Positions 1 through 9,462 are shown, counted from the first letter of the stretch. The stretch: 46,963 nucleotides of DNA from an uncultured Woeseiaceae bacterium (GCA_905480215.1 CAJQPL010000064.1:1-46963), one strand, 5' to 3'. Program-made: numbers and translations. Notes: a model not told the origin generated them from the sequence alone.

Positions 1-348
1 ATCGGCGTTTCGCATTTCATTCAGACGCTTGAGCGGCCCGAATCCCAGGACTTCGTTGCCAGGCAAAAGGCACGCCACGGCGACAATGTGGTGGTCAGTG
101 ATGCTGTTGTTGCGCATTACGGCATCGCTAAATTTTTCCTCGAGGCAATGCAACGGGCAGATTCAGACGAGACTGACAAGATCATGGCGGCTCTTTCCGG
201 CAGCATAACCGTGGCCAATGGCGAGGTGACGATGCGTGCCGATGACAAGCATGTGGACCTCAACATGTTGTTGTTCGAAGTCCGTGACCAACAATTGAAG
301 ATGCAAAAATACATCGGCAAAATTATCGCTCCCAGTCAGTGTGCCTGA
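1..348 (+). CDS. ABC transporter substrate-binding protein, C-terminal part (urea/amide type)
   Basis: The frame is open from the first base, so this is the last 115 codons of a gene that begins outside the window. The tail resembles the end of periplasmic binding proteins of the UrtA/FmdD/AmiC group, which bind urea, short amides or branched-chain amino acids: a helical stretch (YGIAKFFLEAMQRA), a segment about building and testing the ligand lobe (GSITVANGEVTMRADDKHVD) and a short closing strand (KYIGKI). It sits 14 bases before the first ATPase gene and is clearly the first visible gene of the transporter operon. The ligand cannot be deduced from this fragment. Confidence 0.7.
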   Translation: MGVSHFIQTLERPESQDFVARQKARHGDNVVVSDAVVAHYGIAKFFLEAMQRADSDETDKIMAALSGSITVANGEVTMRADDKHVDLNMLLFEVRDQQLKMQKYIGKIIAPSQCA

Positions 349-362
349 AACTGAGTGACTAA

Positions 363-1121
363 ATGAACATGGATGCCGCCCCTTTCCTGACGGTACGCGA
401 AATCGTCATGGATTTTGGCGGCATCCGCGCGCTTGACAAGATGAGCCTTGATCTGTCCCGGGGTGATGTGAAGTGCATCATCGGGCCTAACGGCTGTGGC
501 AAAAGCACACTTTTTAATGTGATTTCCGGTGATCTGGACCCCACGTCAGGTCAGGTCTTCTTTATGGGTGAAGCCACTACCGGCCTTTCGCCGCAAAAAA
601 TCTGCCGCAAGGGCATCGCGCGCAAGTTTCAGATTCCGTCCGTTTTTGATGACCTGACCGTTGCCGAAAATATTGAAATCGCTATCACCGCGGCCACGAA
701 ACACTATACGCCATTCAGCCTGTTGCGCGGCGGACCAGACCGGTCAAACTATGAGTTGGTTCTGGCCGAAACCAGGCTGTTGGAATATCGGGGTAAACTT
801 GCCTCTGAATTGCCGCACGGAATCCGCCAGCAACTGGAAATCGCCCTGCTGGTGGTGACGGATGCCCAGCTTTTGCTGCTGGACGAGCCGACGGCAGGGA
901 TGACCGAGGAAGAAACCGATGCCATCGTGCACATGATCCAGGATGTGCGCGACCGACTAGGCGTGGCAGTTCTGGTGATCGAGCATGACATGAGCTTTGT
1001 GCGCAAGCTGAGCAGCCCTATTATCGTAATGATGAAAGGAGCAGTGCTGCGCGAAGGGGAATACGCCGACATTAGTAACGATGCGGAAATCCGCCAAGCA
1101 TACCTGGGGGATAGCGAATAA
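363..1121 (+). CDS. urtD: Urea/amide-type ABC transporter ATP-binding protein (UrtD-like)
   Basis: This cytoplasmic ATPase powers uptake through the adjacent permeases. Walker A is GPNGCGKST (residues 41-49), the signature region is ELPHGIRQQLE (149-159) and Walker B with the catalytic glutamate is LLLLDEP (170-176), followed by TAGMTEEET, a UrtD-like continuation. The conserved RKFQIPSVFDDLTVAENIE stretch (88-106) also fits UrtD/LivG rather than generic importers. At 252 aa it has normal length. Its stop overlaps the next start by one base (TAATG), which indicates translational coupling with the UrtE-like gene. The signature LPHG instead of LSGG is normal for UrtD. The substrate (urea, formamide or another amide, or an amino acid) is not settled. 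Confidence 0.8.
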   Translation: MNMDAAPFLTVREIVMDFGGIRALDKMSLDLSRGDVKCIIGPNGCGKSTLFNVISGDLDPTSGQVFFMGEATTGLSPQKICRKGIARKFQIPSVFDDLTVAENIEIAITAATKHYTPFSLLRGGPDRSNYELVLAETRLLEYRGKLASELPHGIRQQLEIALLVVTDAQLLLLDEPTAGMTEEETDAIVHMIQDVRDRLGVAVLVIEHDMSFVRKLSSPIIVMMKGAVLREGEYADISNDAEIRQAYLGDSE

Positions 1122-1825
1122 TGCTGAACGTGCGCGACCTGAAGGCTGGATATATCCGTGGCGCCCCCGTCCTGAAGGGGTTGGATCTGGATCTGGAACG
1201 CGGTGACTGCATCGCGCTGATGGGGCGCAATGGTATGGGCAAGACAACCTTCGTCAAGGCGCTGATGGGGGTGTTGCCGCAGATTTCAGGCTCTATCAGG
1301 TTTCTGGACCAGGAATTAGTAGACTTGGCACCTTATAAGATCAGTAATGCCGGCATTGCATACGTTCCGCAGGGACGTGAGATTTTCCCCGATTTCACCG
1401 TCGAGCAGAACCTTGAAATGGGCCGGATTGGTAAGCCCAAACAGCGAAATGAGTCATTCGATTTTATCTATGAATATTTTCCTATTCTTGCAGAACGGCA
1501 AAAACAACTGGGCGGAACCATGTCTGGCGGGCAGCAACAGCAACTGGCCATCGCGCGGGCCTTGGTCGGTCGACCCGACCTACTATTACTGGATGAGCCG
1601 TCCGAAGGCATCCAGCCTTCGATTGTGCAAGAATTAGCCGCCATTCTGCGCCGCATCGTAGAGCAAGAAAAAATGACCGTGATCGTTGTGGAACAAAATC
1701 TCAATTTGGTGCGGCGGTTAGCCCATCATGTTCGCTTTATCGAAAATGGGATTATCAAATCGGGAGTCGCGGTCGATGAAGTAAACAAAAATCCGGCCAT
1801 AATCAGCCGCTATTTGTCGGTGTAA
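1121..1825 (+). CDS. urtE: Urea/amide-type ABC transporter ATP-binding protein (UrtE-like)
   Basis: This is the second ATPase of the transporter, 234 aa, typical of UrtE/LivF. Walker A is GRNGMGKTT (35-43), the Q-loop region contains YVPQGREIFPDFTVEQNLEM (81-100), the ABC signature is MSGGQQQQLAIARAL (134-148) and Walker B is LLLLDEP (154-160) followed by SEGIQPSIVQE. The QQQQ run in the signature and EGIQPSI are characteristic of the urea-type branch. The gene starts on the last base of the upstream stop and ends four bases before the permease gene, so all five genes form one transcript. The pairing of UrtD-like and UrtE-like ATPases suggests a heterodimer. Confidence 0.8.
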   Translation: MLNVRDLKAGYIRGAPVLKGLDLDLERGDCIALMGRNGMGKTTFVKALMGVLPQISGSIRFLDQELVDLAPYKISNAGIAYVPQGREIFPDFTVEQNLEMGRIGKPKQRNESFDFIYEYFPILAERQKQLGGTMSGGQQQQLAIARALVGRPDLLLLDEPSEGIQPSIVQELAAILRRIVEQEKMTVIVVEQNLNLVRRLAHHVRFIENGIIKSGVAVDEVNKNPAIISRYLSV

Positions 1826-1829
1826 TAAA

Positions 1830-2687
1830 ATGGAAATGACGCTACTTATTGGCCTTGACGCGGCCAGCTACATCCTGACCCTGCTCTTGGTCTGTATTGG
1901 GCTGGTAATTATTTTTGGGATGATGAATGTCATCAACCTCGCGCATGGCGAATTCTTTCTGCTGGGGGCTTATACCGTGGTGCTGTTACAACAGTATGCG
2001 CTGCCGTTCGCTGTGATTCTGCTTGCCGCTTTCGCCTTTGTGGCATTGATCGGGCTGATCATTGAAGAGATCGTCATCCGACGCATTTACCACCGTTTTC
2101 TTGACACAATCCTCGCTACATGGGGCATATCTCTGGCCCTCAAGCAGCTGGTAATCGTATTGTTTGGCCCCGGTTCACAGCAAGCCGTCGCACCCTTTGC
2201 TGAACCCCTAGAGATGTTCGGTATCACCTATTCCTCTTACCGTCTGTTCGTAATGGGCATGGCAATTATGATTACCGCGGCAACGTTTCTCATCTTGTTT
2301 CGAACCCGGTGGGGCCTGACCGCGCGCGGAGTGATTGCTAATCGCCAGATGGCTTCTTGCCTGGGGGTAAACACGCGCCGCGTAGACCGGGTGACGTTCG
2401 CCTTTGGCTCTGGTCTTGCAGGACTTGCCGGCGCGATTATGGCGCCGCTGATGAGCGTTGATCCGCAGATGGGCGTCGGCTTTCTTGTTCCGGCCTTTCT
2501 GTCGGTCCTTGTCGGCGGCACTGCCAGTCCGCTTGGCGCGCTTTGGGGGGCAGGCATTATAGGCGGATCAAACAGTGTGGTGGCAGCCATATGGACGCCG
2601 GTGATTGCCCAGATTGCCGTATTCAGCCTTGCCATCGTTGTTATCAGGCTTATGCCCAACGGGGTTACCGGACGAAGGAGGCGATGA
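1830..2687 (+). CDS. ABC transporter permease (UrtB/LivH-like)
   Basis: This is an integral inner-membrane permease of the branched-chain amino acid/urea type, 285 aa and strongly hydrophobic throughout. The family hallmark GMMNVINLAHGEFFLLGAY lies near residues 30-48, and a central GSGLAGLAGAIMAP segment and a late LVGGTASPLGALWGA segment match LivH-type permeases. It lacks the long N-terminal extension of some UrtB proteins, so the LivH-like form is the safer description. Its stop overlaps the start of the second permease in an ATGA arrangement, and a strong ribosome binding site (GAAGGAG) lies inside its last codons and serves the next gene. Confidence 0.8.
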   Translation: MEMTLLIGLDAASYILTLLLVCIGLVIIFGMMNVINLAHGEFFLLGAYTVVLLQQYALPFAVILLAAFAFVALIGLIIEEIVIRRIYHRFLDTILATWGISLALKQLVIVLFGPGSQQAVAPFAEPLEMFGITYSSYRLFVMGMAIMITAATFLILFRTRWGLTARGVIANRQMASCLGVNTRRVDRVTFAFGSGLAGLAGAIMAPLMSVDPQMGVGFLVPAFLSVLVGGTASPLGALWGAGIIGGSNSVVAAIWTPVIAQIAVFSLAIVVIRLMPNGVTGRRRR

Positions 2688-3711
2688 GGTCAAGATATTC
2701 ACGTCCGCTCACGGTTCTATTCTGGGCCGCACTGGCTGCGGCTCCACTGTTTCTTGAAGGTTGGAATCTCGGCCTGTTGTCGCAGTTGATGATCTACGGC
2801 ATTTTCGCCATGAGCCTAGCTTTCATTTGGGGACAAGGCGGGCTTCTGTGCTTTGGCCAGTCGCTTTTTTTCGGGATTGGGGCCTATGCGATGGCGCTGA
2901 CCACTAAGGGTATGATTCCCGGCATACCTGCGATGACGCTGGTCGGTTTGCTGCTGGCGGTGATTCTGCCCGCTTTGGCGGCGGGACTGCTGGGATTGGC
3001 CCTGTTTAAGGGGCGTGGCCTCTACGGCGCCTATTTCGGCATTGTTACTCTGTCTGCCGCCGTGATCGCCGAACGGCTGGCAATCAACTGGTCCTATATC
3101 GGCGGATTTAATGGGATACTCGATGTACCACCGTTACGATTCGGATGGGGCAGCTGGCAGATCGAATTTTACGATCCATTATTGTTTTTTTTAGTGGTAC
3201 TTGCGGCGGCTTTAGCAGCTTTCCTTGTGTTACTCAGGCTGGAGCGCTCGGCCTTTGGCACGGTGTTGCGTGGCATCCGCGACAACGAGACACGCGCGGC
3301 TTTCCAGGCTTTGAGACGGCCGAGTATAAGGCTGCGGCATTTGCTATTTCCGGTGCCGTTGCGGGATTGGCAGGAGCGCTTTTTGCAGTACAGTTTGCCT
3401 TCGTCTCACCTGCAATTTTAGGCTTCGCGCTAGCGACAGAGGTTCTAATCTGGGTCGCGATTGGCGGCAAAACAGTCCTGCTTGCAGCCTTTATCGGCGC
3501 ATTGGCGGTGAAATCGGTAGAAAACGTATTATCAGACACATTGGGCCAATACTGGTTACTTGTGCTGGGCTTGTTGTTTGTCGCGGCAGTGGTGCTGCTG
3601 CCGCGCGGATTGCTAGCTCCGTTTTTGCACATTCCGCTGCCGCGCGCCCTGCGTCGGTCTGAATCGCTGAAAAAATCGACTGCCGCTCGACAGTGGGGAA
3701 ACATGAAATAG
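2684..3711 (+). pseudogene. ABC transporter permease (UrtC/LivM-like), frameshifted
   Basis: The ATG overlaps the previous stop (ATGA) and follows GAAGGAG by three bases, which fixes the start. The first about 207 codons give a typical LivM/UrtC protein (LLCFGQSLFFGIGAYAM, GLYGAYFGIVTLSAAVIAERL, FGTVLRGIRDNETRAAF). Family similarity then continues in another frame with GFETAEYKAAAFAISGAVAG and ends at 3711. The switch lies at about 3302-3307 and corresponds to a net loss of one base. Left in the first frame the protein ends at 3421, without its last membrane helices. Both halves are otherwise well conserved, so the break is either very recent or a sequencing/assembly error. If real, the transporter should be inactive. 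Confidence 0.8.
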
Positions 3712-3848
3712 CGCATCTAACTATTCATCCCAGTATTATCGATCAGCGGAAGTGAATTTGTCAGTACGCTTTACAGTTAGAATTCGACGTTATCTAATCA
3801 AATTATAAATAAAGGTCCAACTCCCGAAAACGTATAAAGGTCATCTTT

Positions 3849-5195
3849 ATGGGTGTGATGAAACTTAGTATTAGAGAAAAAATAGGGTTTGGTGCAGGTG
3901 ATATGGCAGTCAATATTGTCATGATCACAATGCAACTGATTATTGCCTATTTCTATACCGATATTTATGGATTAGATCCTGTAGATATGGGTATTTTGTT
4001 TATGGTAGTGCGTTTGATCGATGCGTTTTCAGACCCGGTAATGGGAATGATCACAGACAAGTGTCATAGCAAGCATGGTCACTACAGACCGTTTATGTTG
4101 TGGTTTGCCATACCTTTTGGTGTGGCTGTCTATCTTGCGTTTATCACTCCAGATCTCGCTTATTCGTACAAATTAGCTTGGGCTTACTTTAGTTATATTC
4201 TACTTACCCTAATCTTCACTATCGTAACAATTCCATACATTTCATTGATTGGCGTTATTACAGATGACCCGGCAGAACGATTAAGTGCTAATGGTTACCG
4301 TTTTGTTCTTGTAAAAGTAGCCGCATTCCTTGTGACCATCGTTGTTCCCGCTTTAGCTCTATATTTAGGCGATGGAAATATGCAAGATGGTTATCAACCT
4401 GCTATGGGCCTGATGGGAATTCTCGGGTCAGTGTTATTTCTGGTTTGCTTTTTCACTACAAAGGAACGAATAAAACCTGTAATTGAAAAAACCAAATTGA
4501 AAGAGCAGGCCAAATTGCTATTGAGGAATGATCAGTGGCTTTTCTTGTGTGTTGTTTTGGTTTTGTTGATGTGTGGCATTGTAATAAGAGGCTCTGTGGG
4601 GGCTTACTACGCTAAGTACTATTTGAATGGCGGAGATGCACTAATCTCACCATTCCTGGCAACTGGTGTTACCGCCTCTATCTTGGCAATGATAGCAAGC
4701 ACTTGGATTACCAAGTTTTACTGCAAAATCAAACTGTTTAGATACAGCCAAATATTAACCTTCGTACTTTGTATTGCAATGTACCTCACCGTTGGTCAAG
4801 ACGATATCGTTCTAGCCTTTGTGTTTACATTCCTGATTTGGTTATTTGCAGATATGTATATGCCAATTTTCTGGTCATCAATTGCAGAAGCCGTTGATTA
4901 CGGGCATAGAAAAACCGGTATTCGAGTTTCCGGGTTGGCATTTGGGGGCATTTCATTTTGTCAAAAATTAGGTATGGGTATTGCGGGTGGCTTATTAGGA
5001 TATTTATTGAGTTACTTTAATTATCAAGCTGACGTAGAACAAAGCGAATTTACGCTAAATGGAATTGCGTTATTGGTCACAGTTATTCCTGCAATCTTTC
5101 ACCTGGCAATCGGATTAATCATGCGTAAGTATTTCATTAGTAATGAGTACTACGATGAGATCGCATCCGACCTTAGATTGGCGGAAAGTCAATAG
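3849..5195 (+). CDS. GPH-family sugar/nucleoside:cation symporter (MelB-like MFS)
   Basis: This 448-aa protein looks like a twelve-helix inner-membrane carrier of the glycoside-pentoside-hexuronide family. The N-terminal segment LSIREKIGFGAGDMAVNIV and the loop LIDAFSDPVMGMITDKCHSK followed by HGHYRPFMLW match the MelB-type cation site and first cytoplasmic loop. It is the first gene of a tightly spaced module with a PfkB kinase (8 bases downstream) and an ADP-ribosylglycohydrolase-family gene, so it probably imports the glycoside those enzymes process. AAAGG lies eight bases before the chosen ATG; a second in-frame ATG at 3858 is possible. The module is visibly more AT-rich than the operon before it, which suggests separate ancestry. 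The exact substrate is unknown. Confidence 0.82.
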   Translation: MGVMKLSIREKIGFGAGDMAVNIVMITMQLIIAYFYTDIYGLDPVDMGILFMVVRLIDAFSDPVMGMITDKCHSKHGHYRPFMLWFAIPFGVAVYLAFITPDLAYSYKLAWAYFSYILLTLIFTIVTIPYISLIGVITDDPAERLSANGYRFVLVKVAAFLVTIVVPALALYLGDGNMQDGYQPAMGLMGILGSVLFLVCFFTTKERIKPVIEKTKLKEQAKLLLRNDQWLFLCVVLVLLMCGIVIRGSVGAYYAKYYLNGGDALISPFLATGVTASILAMIASTWITKFYCKIKLFRYSQILTFVLCIAMYLTVGQDDIVLAFVFTFLIWLFADMYMPIFWSSIAEAVDYGHRKTGIRVSGLAFGGISFCQKLGMGIAGGLLGYLLSYFNYQADVEQSEFTLNGIALLVTVIPAIFHLAIGLIMRKYFISNEYYDEIASDLRLAESQ

Positions 5196-5203
5196 GACGC
5201 GAT

Positions 5204-6145
5204 ATGTCACAATGCTGGGTGATAGGTGATGCTGCAGTTGACTTGATACCGGAAGGAAACAAGTACTTAAAACTTCCTGGAGGTACAGGGGCTAACGTTG
5301 CAGTGGCATTGTCAAGATTGGGCGTTAAAAGTGCCTTAGTTACTAAGCTTGGCAATGATCCTCTTGCTGCATTTTTAACGGATATACTTGAACGTGAAAA
5401 AGTAAATACGCAGCATGTGTATTTTAGTGATCGTCATAAGACAGGGTAAATCATAGTCTCAGTCAATAGTAGCGGCGAAAGACATTTTACCCATATGGTG
5501 AAACCAAGCGCTGATTCGCAGATGAAAAATTCAGATATGCCTGCGTTTGAACGGGATGATTGGCTTTGCGTTAGCGCTTTCATTTTCGCTCAGCGTCCAT
5601 CGAGAGAAGCCAGTTTTTTCGCGATAAAGCAGGCGAAAATGGCAGGTTCTCTCGTTTGTGTTGATGCGAATATCCGTGTTGATATGTGGGACGATGAGTT
5701 GTTGTTAGTTCCAACAACTCTAGAAGCCTTACAGACCGCTGACATAGCTAAGATGTCTGAAGATGAGTTATTAATTCTGACCAATACAGACTCTATTGGA
5801 GAAGGGATAAAGATAGTTAAGCAGTGGCCTGCAAAGATTAAGATTATTACGCTGGCAGAAAAAGGCGCAATCTTATTAACCGAACAATCTGAGTTTCATA
5901 TTGAAGGGTATAACGTTCCTGTTGTTGATATGACGGGGGCTGGGGATGCATTTATTGCTGCTTTGATTAGCAAACTTATGCCACTGGAAAGTTGGACTGA
6001 TGATCAATTGATTGAAGCTGTCCAGTTTTCAAATGCATGTGGTGCATTGGTTGTAGAAAAAAGGGGGGCGATGTCTGCATTGCCTGATTTAAGTACAGTA
6101 AATAGGTTTATGGTGGGAAAAAGTCAAAATGTCGACATTGAATAG
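5204..6145 (+). pseudogene. PfkB-family carbohydrate kinase (fructokinase-like) with in-frame stop
   Basis: Both sides of a single TAA codon at 5447-5449 lie in the same frame and align continuously with fructokinase/ribokinase-family enzymes. Before it are VIGDAAVDLIPEG and the sugar-binding GGTGANVAVALSRLG; after it are GERHFTHMVKPSAD, VDANIRVDMWDDE, and the catalytic/anion-hole motif DMTGAGDAFIAAL. Compared with E. coli-type fructokinases no residues are missing, so this is a point nonsense change at about residue 82 and not a frameshift. The kinase would phosphorylate a sugar released inside the cell. It overlaps the following glycohydrolase gene by 17 bases. Without readthrough only an 81-residue fragment is made; re-initiation at 5495 would lack the sugar-binding motif. 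Confidence 0.82.
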
Positions 6146-7229
6146 TAAGGTTTTAGGTAGTCTGGTTGGAGCTGCTGCTGGCGATGCAATAGGTGCGGCA
6201 ACGGAATTAAGAACAATTGGGCAGATAAAAGCGGATTTTAATGGGTGGGTTACTACATTCATTGCACCGCCACAGGACACCTTTGGACGCTGCAATGAAG
6301 CGGGCATGGTTACAGACGACTTTACTCAGGGACGGTATATATTAGAAGCCGCTTTAGACCAAGATGGTGAAGTTAATGATGAAGGTTTGAGCAAAGCCTT
6401 CAAACGCTGGATGGACTACCCTTTCTATCCAAATTTTACAGGTCCAACGACCCGTGCGGCAATGCAACGAATCTTTAGTGATACACGTCCATCTTTGCAG
6501 GGCGACGCAGAAGCAGGCGAGCCAACGCAGGATGTCGTTCTGGTAAACAATGGCAATGCATCGGCGACTAATGGCGCAGCAATGAAAGCCTGGGCAGCTT
6601 CAATGCTTTCATTAGGAACACCAGAAAAATTAATAGCGACGACGTATGAAATTGCGCATTTTACTCATAACAATGTGATTTCGGTATCGGGGGCATGTGC
6701 CATTTCAACGGCAGTAAATGCTGCACTCTCAGATGGAATTACACTAAACGATGTAATGGAGGCTGCAATTAAAGGTGCAGATCAAGGTTATTCCTATGCA
6801 GAGCAACATGGTGCAATGATGATGGCCGGTCCAAGTGTTGCCAGAAGGATTGAATTAGCGATACAAATCGGACAAAAGCACGCTTCCTGGGAAACAGCAG
6901 TGTCAGAACTTGCGGATATCATAGGTTCTGGTCTTCATGCTAGTGAGGCCGTGCCTGCTGTGTTTGGAGTACTATCGTGCTGCGGAAACGACCCTGAAGC
7001 GGCAATTTTAGCAGCGGTCAATATTGGTAATGATACTGATACGGTTGCAACTATGGTTGGCTCTATCGTCGGTGCCCTACATGGCATCGAAGCATTACCC
7101 AGTAATTATCTACCCGTATTAAATGAAGCCAATAAATTTGAACTGGAAGATTTGGCGACTCGTATATTGCGACTACATAATTTGGACAATTCAAGAAACA
7201 ACTTTATTCCAAAAACGATACTGCAATAG
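6129..7229 (+). CDS. ADP-ribosylglycohydrolase-family enzyme (DraG/ARH fold)
   Basis: This 366-aa cytoplasmic enzyme has the di-metal site motifs of the ARH fold: GSLVGAAAGDAIGAATE at residues 10-26, VTDDF at 61-65 and NIGNDTDTVATMVGSIVGAL near 298-317. Family members hydrolyse N- or O-glycosidic bonds to ribose. Its place after a GPH symporter and a PfkB kinase repeats the gene content of E. coli yegTUV (transporter, glycohydrolase, kinase), so a role in cleaving an imported nucleoside-like or ribosylated compound is more likely than reversal of protein ADP-ribosylation. No nitrogenase or ADP-ribosyltransferase gene is nearby. The start at 6129 overlaps the kinase end and follows a purine-rich GGTGGGAAAAAG. 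Confidence 0.8.
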   Translation: MSTLNSKVLGSLVGAAAGDAIGAATELRTIGQIKADFNGWVTTFIAPPQDTFGRCNEAGMVTDDFTQGRYILEAALDQDGEVNDEGLSKAFKRWMDYPFYPNFTGPTTRAAMQRIFSDTRPSLQGDAEAGEPTQDVVLVNNGNASATNGAAMKAWAASMLSLGTPEKLIATTYEIAHFTHNNVISVSGACAISTAVNAALSDGITLNDVMEAAIKGADQGYSYAEQHGAMMMAGPSVARRIELAIQIGQKHASWETAVSELADIIGSGLHASEAVPAVFGVLSCCGNDPEAAILAAVNIGNDTDTVATMVGSIVGALHGIEALPSNYLPVLNEANKFELEDLATRILRLHNLDNSRNNFIPKTILQ

Positions 7230-7587
7230 CAGACTTTTAGTTACTAAGCAGGTGGTTAACGCCCGGAAGGATGGGCCTTCGGCCTGTCCTCGCTTCGCTC
7301 GTCGGTGCGAACCTCCGACCGTCCCGATAGAACTCGCCTGCCAGTCGGTTAGCACGTCGCTTCGAGCGTATGGTTCGAAGTTAGGTCAACGAGTCGTAAG
7401 CAATTGTAATAATTGAAGAACCGCAGGGACGTTCGTTGCATGAAATGCCCTACTCTGCACAACAGAGAAGGACCGAATCACGCAAAACTCTCGCAAACGC
7501 ACCGGCGACTGTCTCTTTCACTGGCTACGACAAACGAAGACGAAAAATTATTTATAGTTGCTGTTAAACGATACGTTTTATATTTGT
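7230..7587. other. Gene-free spacer with hairpin and tRNA-like sequence
   Basis: No convincing gene lies in these 358 bases between two converging transcription units. At 7261-7310 the plus strand carries GCCCGGAAGGAT and, 38 bases later, GAACCTCCGACC. The same two blocks occur almost adjacent at about 21456-21480 in a truncated tRNA-Arg-like gene. Between the blocks here is a GC-rich stem-loop (GGATGGGCC, loop TTC, GGCCTGTCC). A second weak hairpin (CTTCGA / TTCGAAG) lies at about 7360-7380. This may be a scar of an inserted element or an old attachment site, but it is not a functional tRNA. Confidence 0.4.
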
Positions 7588-9462
7588 CTATTCTGGCCAA
7601 AGACTTTTTCTTCTTTCAAGCTCAGCTAATACCGGCACCAGCCGCTGCTTCACTTTGGGACGAAAATGCGTATCATCGGCCCCCAGTCCTCCCCTGCCGT
7701 GGATGCATTCACCTACCGGGCCAGATGGGGGTGTAAGACCTGCGCCAAGTTCCAATAATGTTTCTGCAGTTGCAGGTCTGGGTAAGGTGCGATCCAGTAA
7801 ACCAGTGCTGTCATTAGCCAGTGCCAGTCCCATGGGAGTCTGACCACAACCATTCATAACGTTGACCTCGGCCCCTTGTTCCACCAGGAAGCGGATTAGT
7901 TTGTTGGAACCCACAAATGCCGCAGCATGCAGTGCGGTCCAGCCGCTAACAGTTACCGCATTCACATCCGCACCCGTCGATACCAGACGCGTGGCTATCT
8001 GCAGAGCATTTTCTTCTTCGTCAAACGTCATATCACTTCGACGTCCAATGCCCATAGCTGCCATTAACGTTGTGGCATTTCCGACCACCATGTTATCTCC
8101 TGCAGGAAGACCGACCTGCTTTTCAAATAACTGCTTATTGATATCTGTTGTAATTAAAGCATCGGCATCATGTTCAAGTAGCATAGCCACTGCTACTTCA
8201 TCCTGGGCAGCAGCGGCAAGAAAGAATGGTGTTGCATTTTGTAACGCAAACCAGGTATTCACATCGAGTCTCAAGGCATCTGGTGGGTGTTTCATACGCG
8301 CGTTGGGATCAGCACCTCTTGCCAGAAGTTCACCAACCAGGCGGTGCATATTATGGCCCGGCATCAGCTTATCGCCCATGTAGCCATATTTAAATTCTGA
8401 ATTTACCTCAACGGTGTCGACATCCGACTCAGGACCCTTGATGTATTCCCGTTGCTCTTCATTGAGTATTTCATAAGGCTTGCACAGGAAACTTTCATCG
8501 GCAAAATTACACACCATGGTTTTATCGGTAATGATCCTGCCGTGCAATATCTTGATGCCATCCCTGAGGGCATAATGTAAAGCAGACATACCGTTTCTAT
8601 CGGTCACATTGGGATCGGCACCCTGTTCAAGAAAATATATAGCCAGGTCCTCATAACCCTGTGAGGCTGCCATGATCAACGGATCGCCGTCTGAGTTGGA
8701 ATTGGCATTGACGTCCGCACCGTGTTCAATTAATAAGCTTGCACTCTCCAGGTCACCCACACGTGCGGCAAAAAGCAAGGGAGTATATCCTCCCATAGGA
8801 ACAGCATGTATCGTGGAGCCTTCGTATCCCTCTATCTCCAGTGGCGTAAATTCCTCATTCAGGCGGATCGTTGAGGCATTCACGTCAGCACCATGGTCTA
8901 TTAGTATCCGCATCGCTTCCGGGTGACCAAACGATATGGCCCACATCAACGCGCTCTGGTTACGCCGCGGGTCCTGATAGTTGATATCGGCACCATGGTC
9001 AATCAACAGTTCCATCGCCTCGATCAACCCGGCCCAGGACGACGTCATTAGTACCGACTCACCACTCCAGTTGGTTGCATTAGGATCCGCATCACCGTCC
9101 AACAATAAATCGACCATACCAACGCTGCGATTTTCCATGGCCAGGCTCAGTGGACTTACCCCATAGTCATTGGCGATATTGGGATCGGCGCCAGCTTTCA
9201 GTAACGCCTTAACAGACTCCACATGGTCCCGGTATACAGCATGGGCCAGGGCAGTGACCCCATCTGCCTCAGTGGCATTGACGTCAATGCCGCCATCGTT
9301 TAGCAGGTTTTGCATCAATGTCCAATCCTGATCGCGGGCTGCATCAATCAGCTCTAGTCCAGATTTGGCAATGGTTGACGTACTGGCACCCGAGAGCAAT
9401 AAAGTGATTAGTAATGTCACCTGTTTGATTGATATTGCAGGAAATGTGAAGCCCGTTCTCAT
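7588..9462 (-). CDS. Exported ankyrin-repeat protein
   Basis: This 624-aa protein has an N-terminal hydrophobic signal segment (about residues 12-33, ending near STIAKSG) followed by about ten ankyrin repeats with the usual TPLxxAxxxGHxExxxxLLxxGADxN pattern, for example near residues 60-95, 130-190, 225-290 and 500-545. A longer non-repeat insert lies in the middle. Ankyrin stacks bind other proteins; no catalytic domain is visible. It is the last gene of a three-gene operon with DUF1592 and DUF1552 proteins, a grouping known from marine gammaproteobacteria and planctomycetes, and probably works with them outside the cytoplasm. The intergenic gap to the DUF1552 gene is 38 bases. Confidence 0.8.
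   Translation of the reverse strand: MRTGFTFPAISIKQVTLLITLLLSGASTSTIAKSGLELIDAARDQDWTLMQNLLNDGGIDVNATEADGVTALAHAVYRDHVESVKALLKAGADPNIANDYGVSPLSLAMENRSVGMVDLLLDGDADPNATNWSGESVLMTSSWAGLIEAMELLIDHGADINYQDPRRNQSALMWAISFGHPEAMRILIDHGADVNASTIRLNEEFTPLEIEGYEGSTIHAVPMGGYTPLLFAARVGDLESASLLIEHGADVNANSNSDGDPLIMAASQGYEDLAIYFLEQGADPNVTDRNGMSALHYALRDGIKILHGRIITDKTMVCNFADESFLCKPYEILNEEQREYIKGPESDVDTVEVNSEFKYGYMGDKLMPGHNMHRLVGELLARGADPNARMKHPPDALRLDVNTWFALQNATPFFLAAAAQDEVAVAMLLEHDADALITTDINKQLFEKQVGLPAGDNMVVGNATTLMAAMGIGRRSDMTFDEEENALQIATRLVSTGADVNAVTVSGWTALHAAAFVGSNKLIRFLVEQGAEVNVMNGCGQTPMGLALANDSTGLLDRTLPRPATAETLLELGAGLTPPSGPVGECIHGRGGLGADDTHFRPKVKQRLVPVLAELERRKSLWPE

Noticed and set aside
3290-3320. Programmed frameshift in the UrtC/LivM-like gene
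   Set aside because: No slippery heptamer or stimulatory structure is evident, and the family does not use recoding.
5447-5449. Stop-codon recoding (selenocysteine or pyrrolysine) in the kinase
   Set aside because: The codon is TAA, other disrupted genes use TAG and TGA, and PfkB kinases need no special residue there.
7254-7388. Possible integron attC site (ends GGTTAAC and GTTAGGT)
   Set aside because: The left core does not fit RYYYAAC, the L-boxes do not pair, and no integrase or cassette array is visible.
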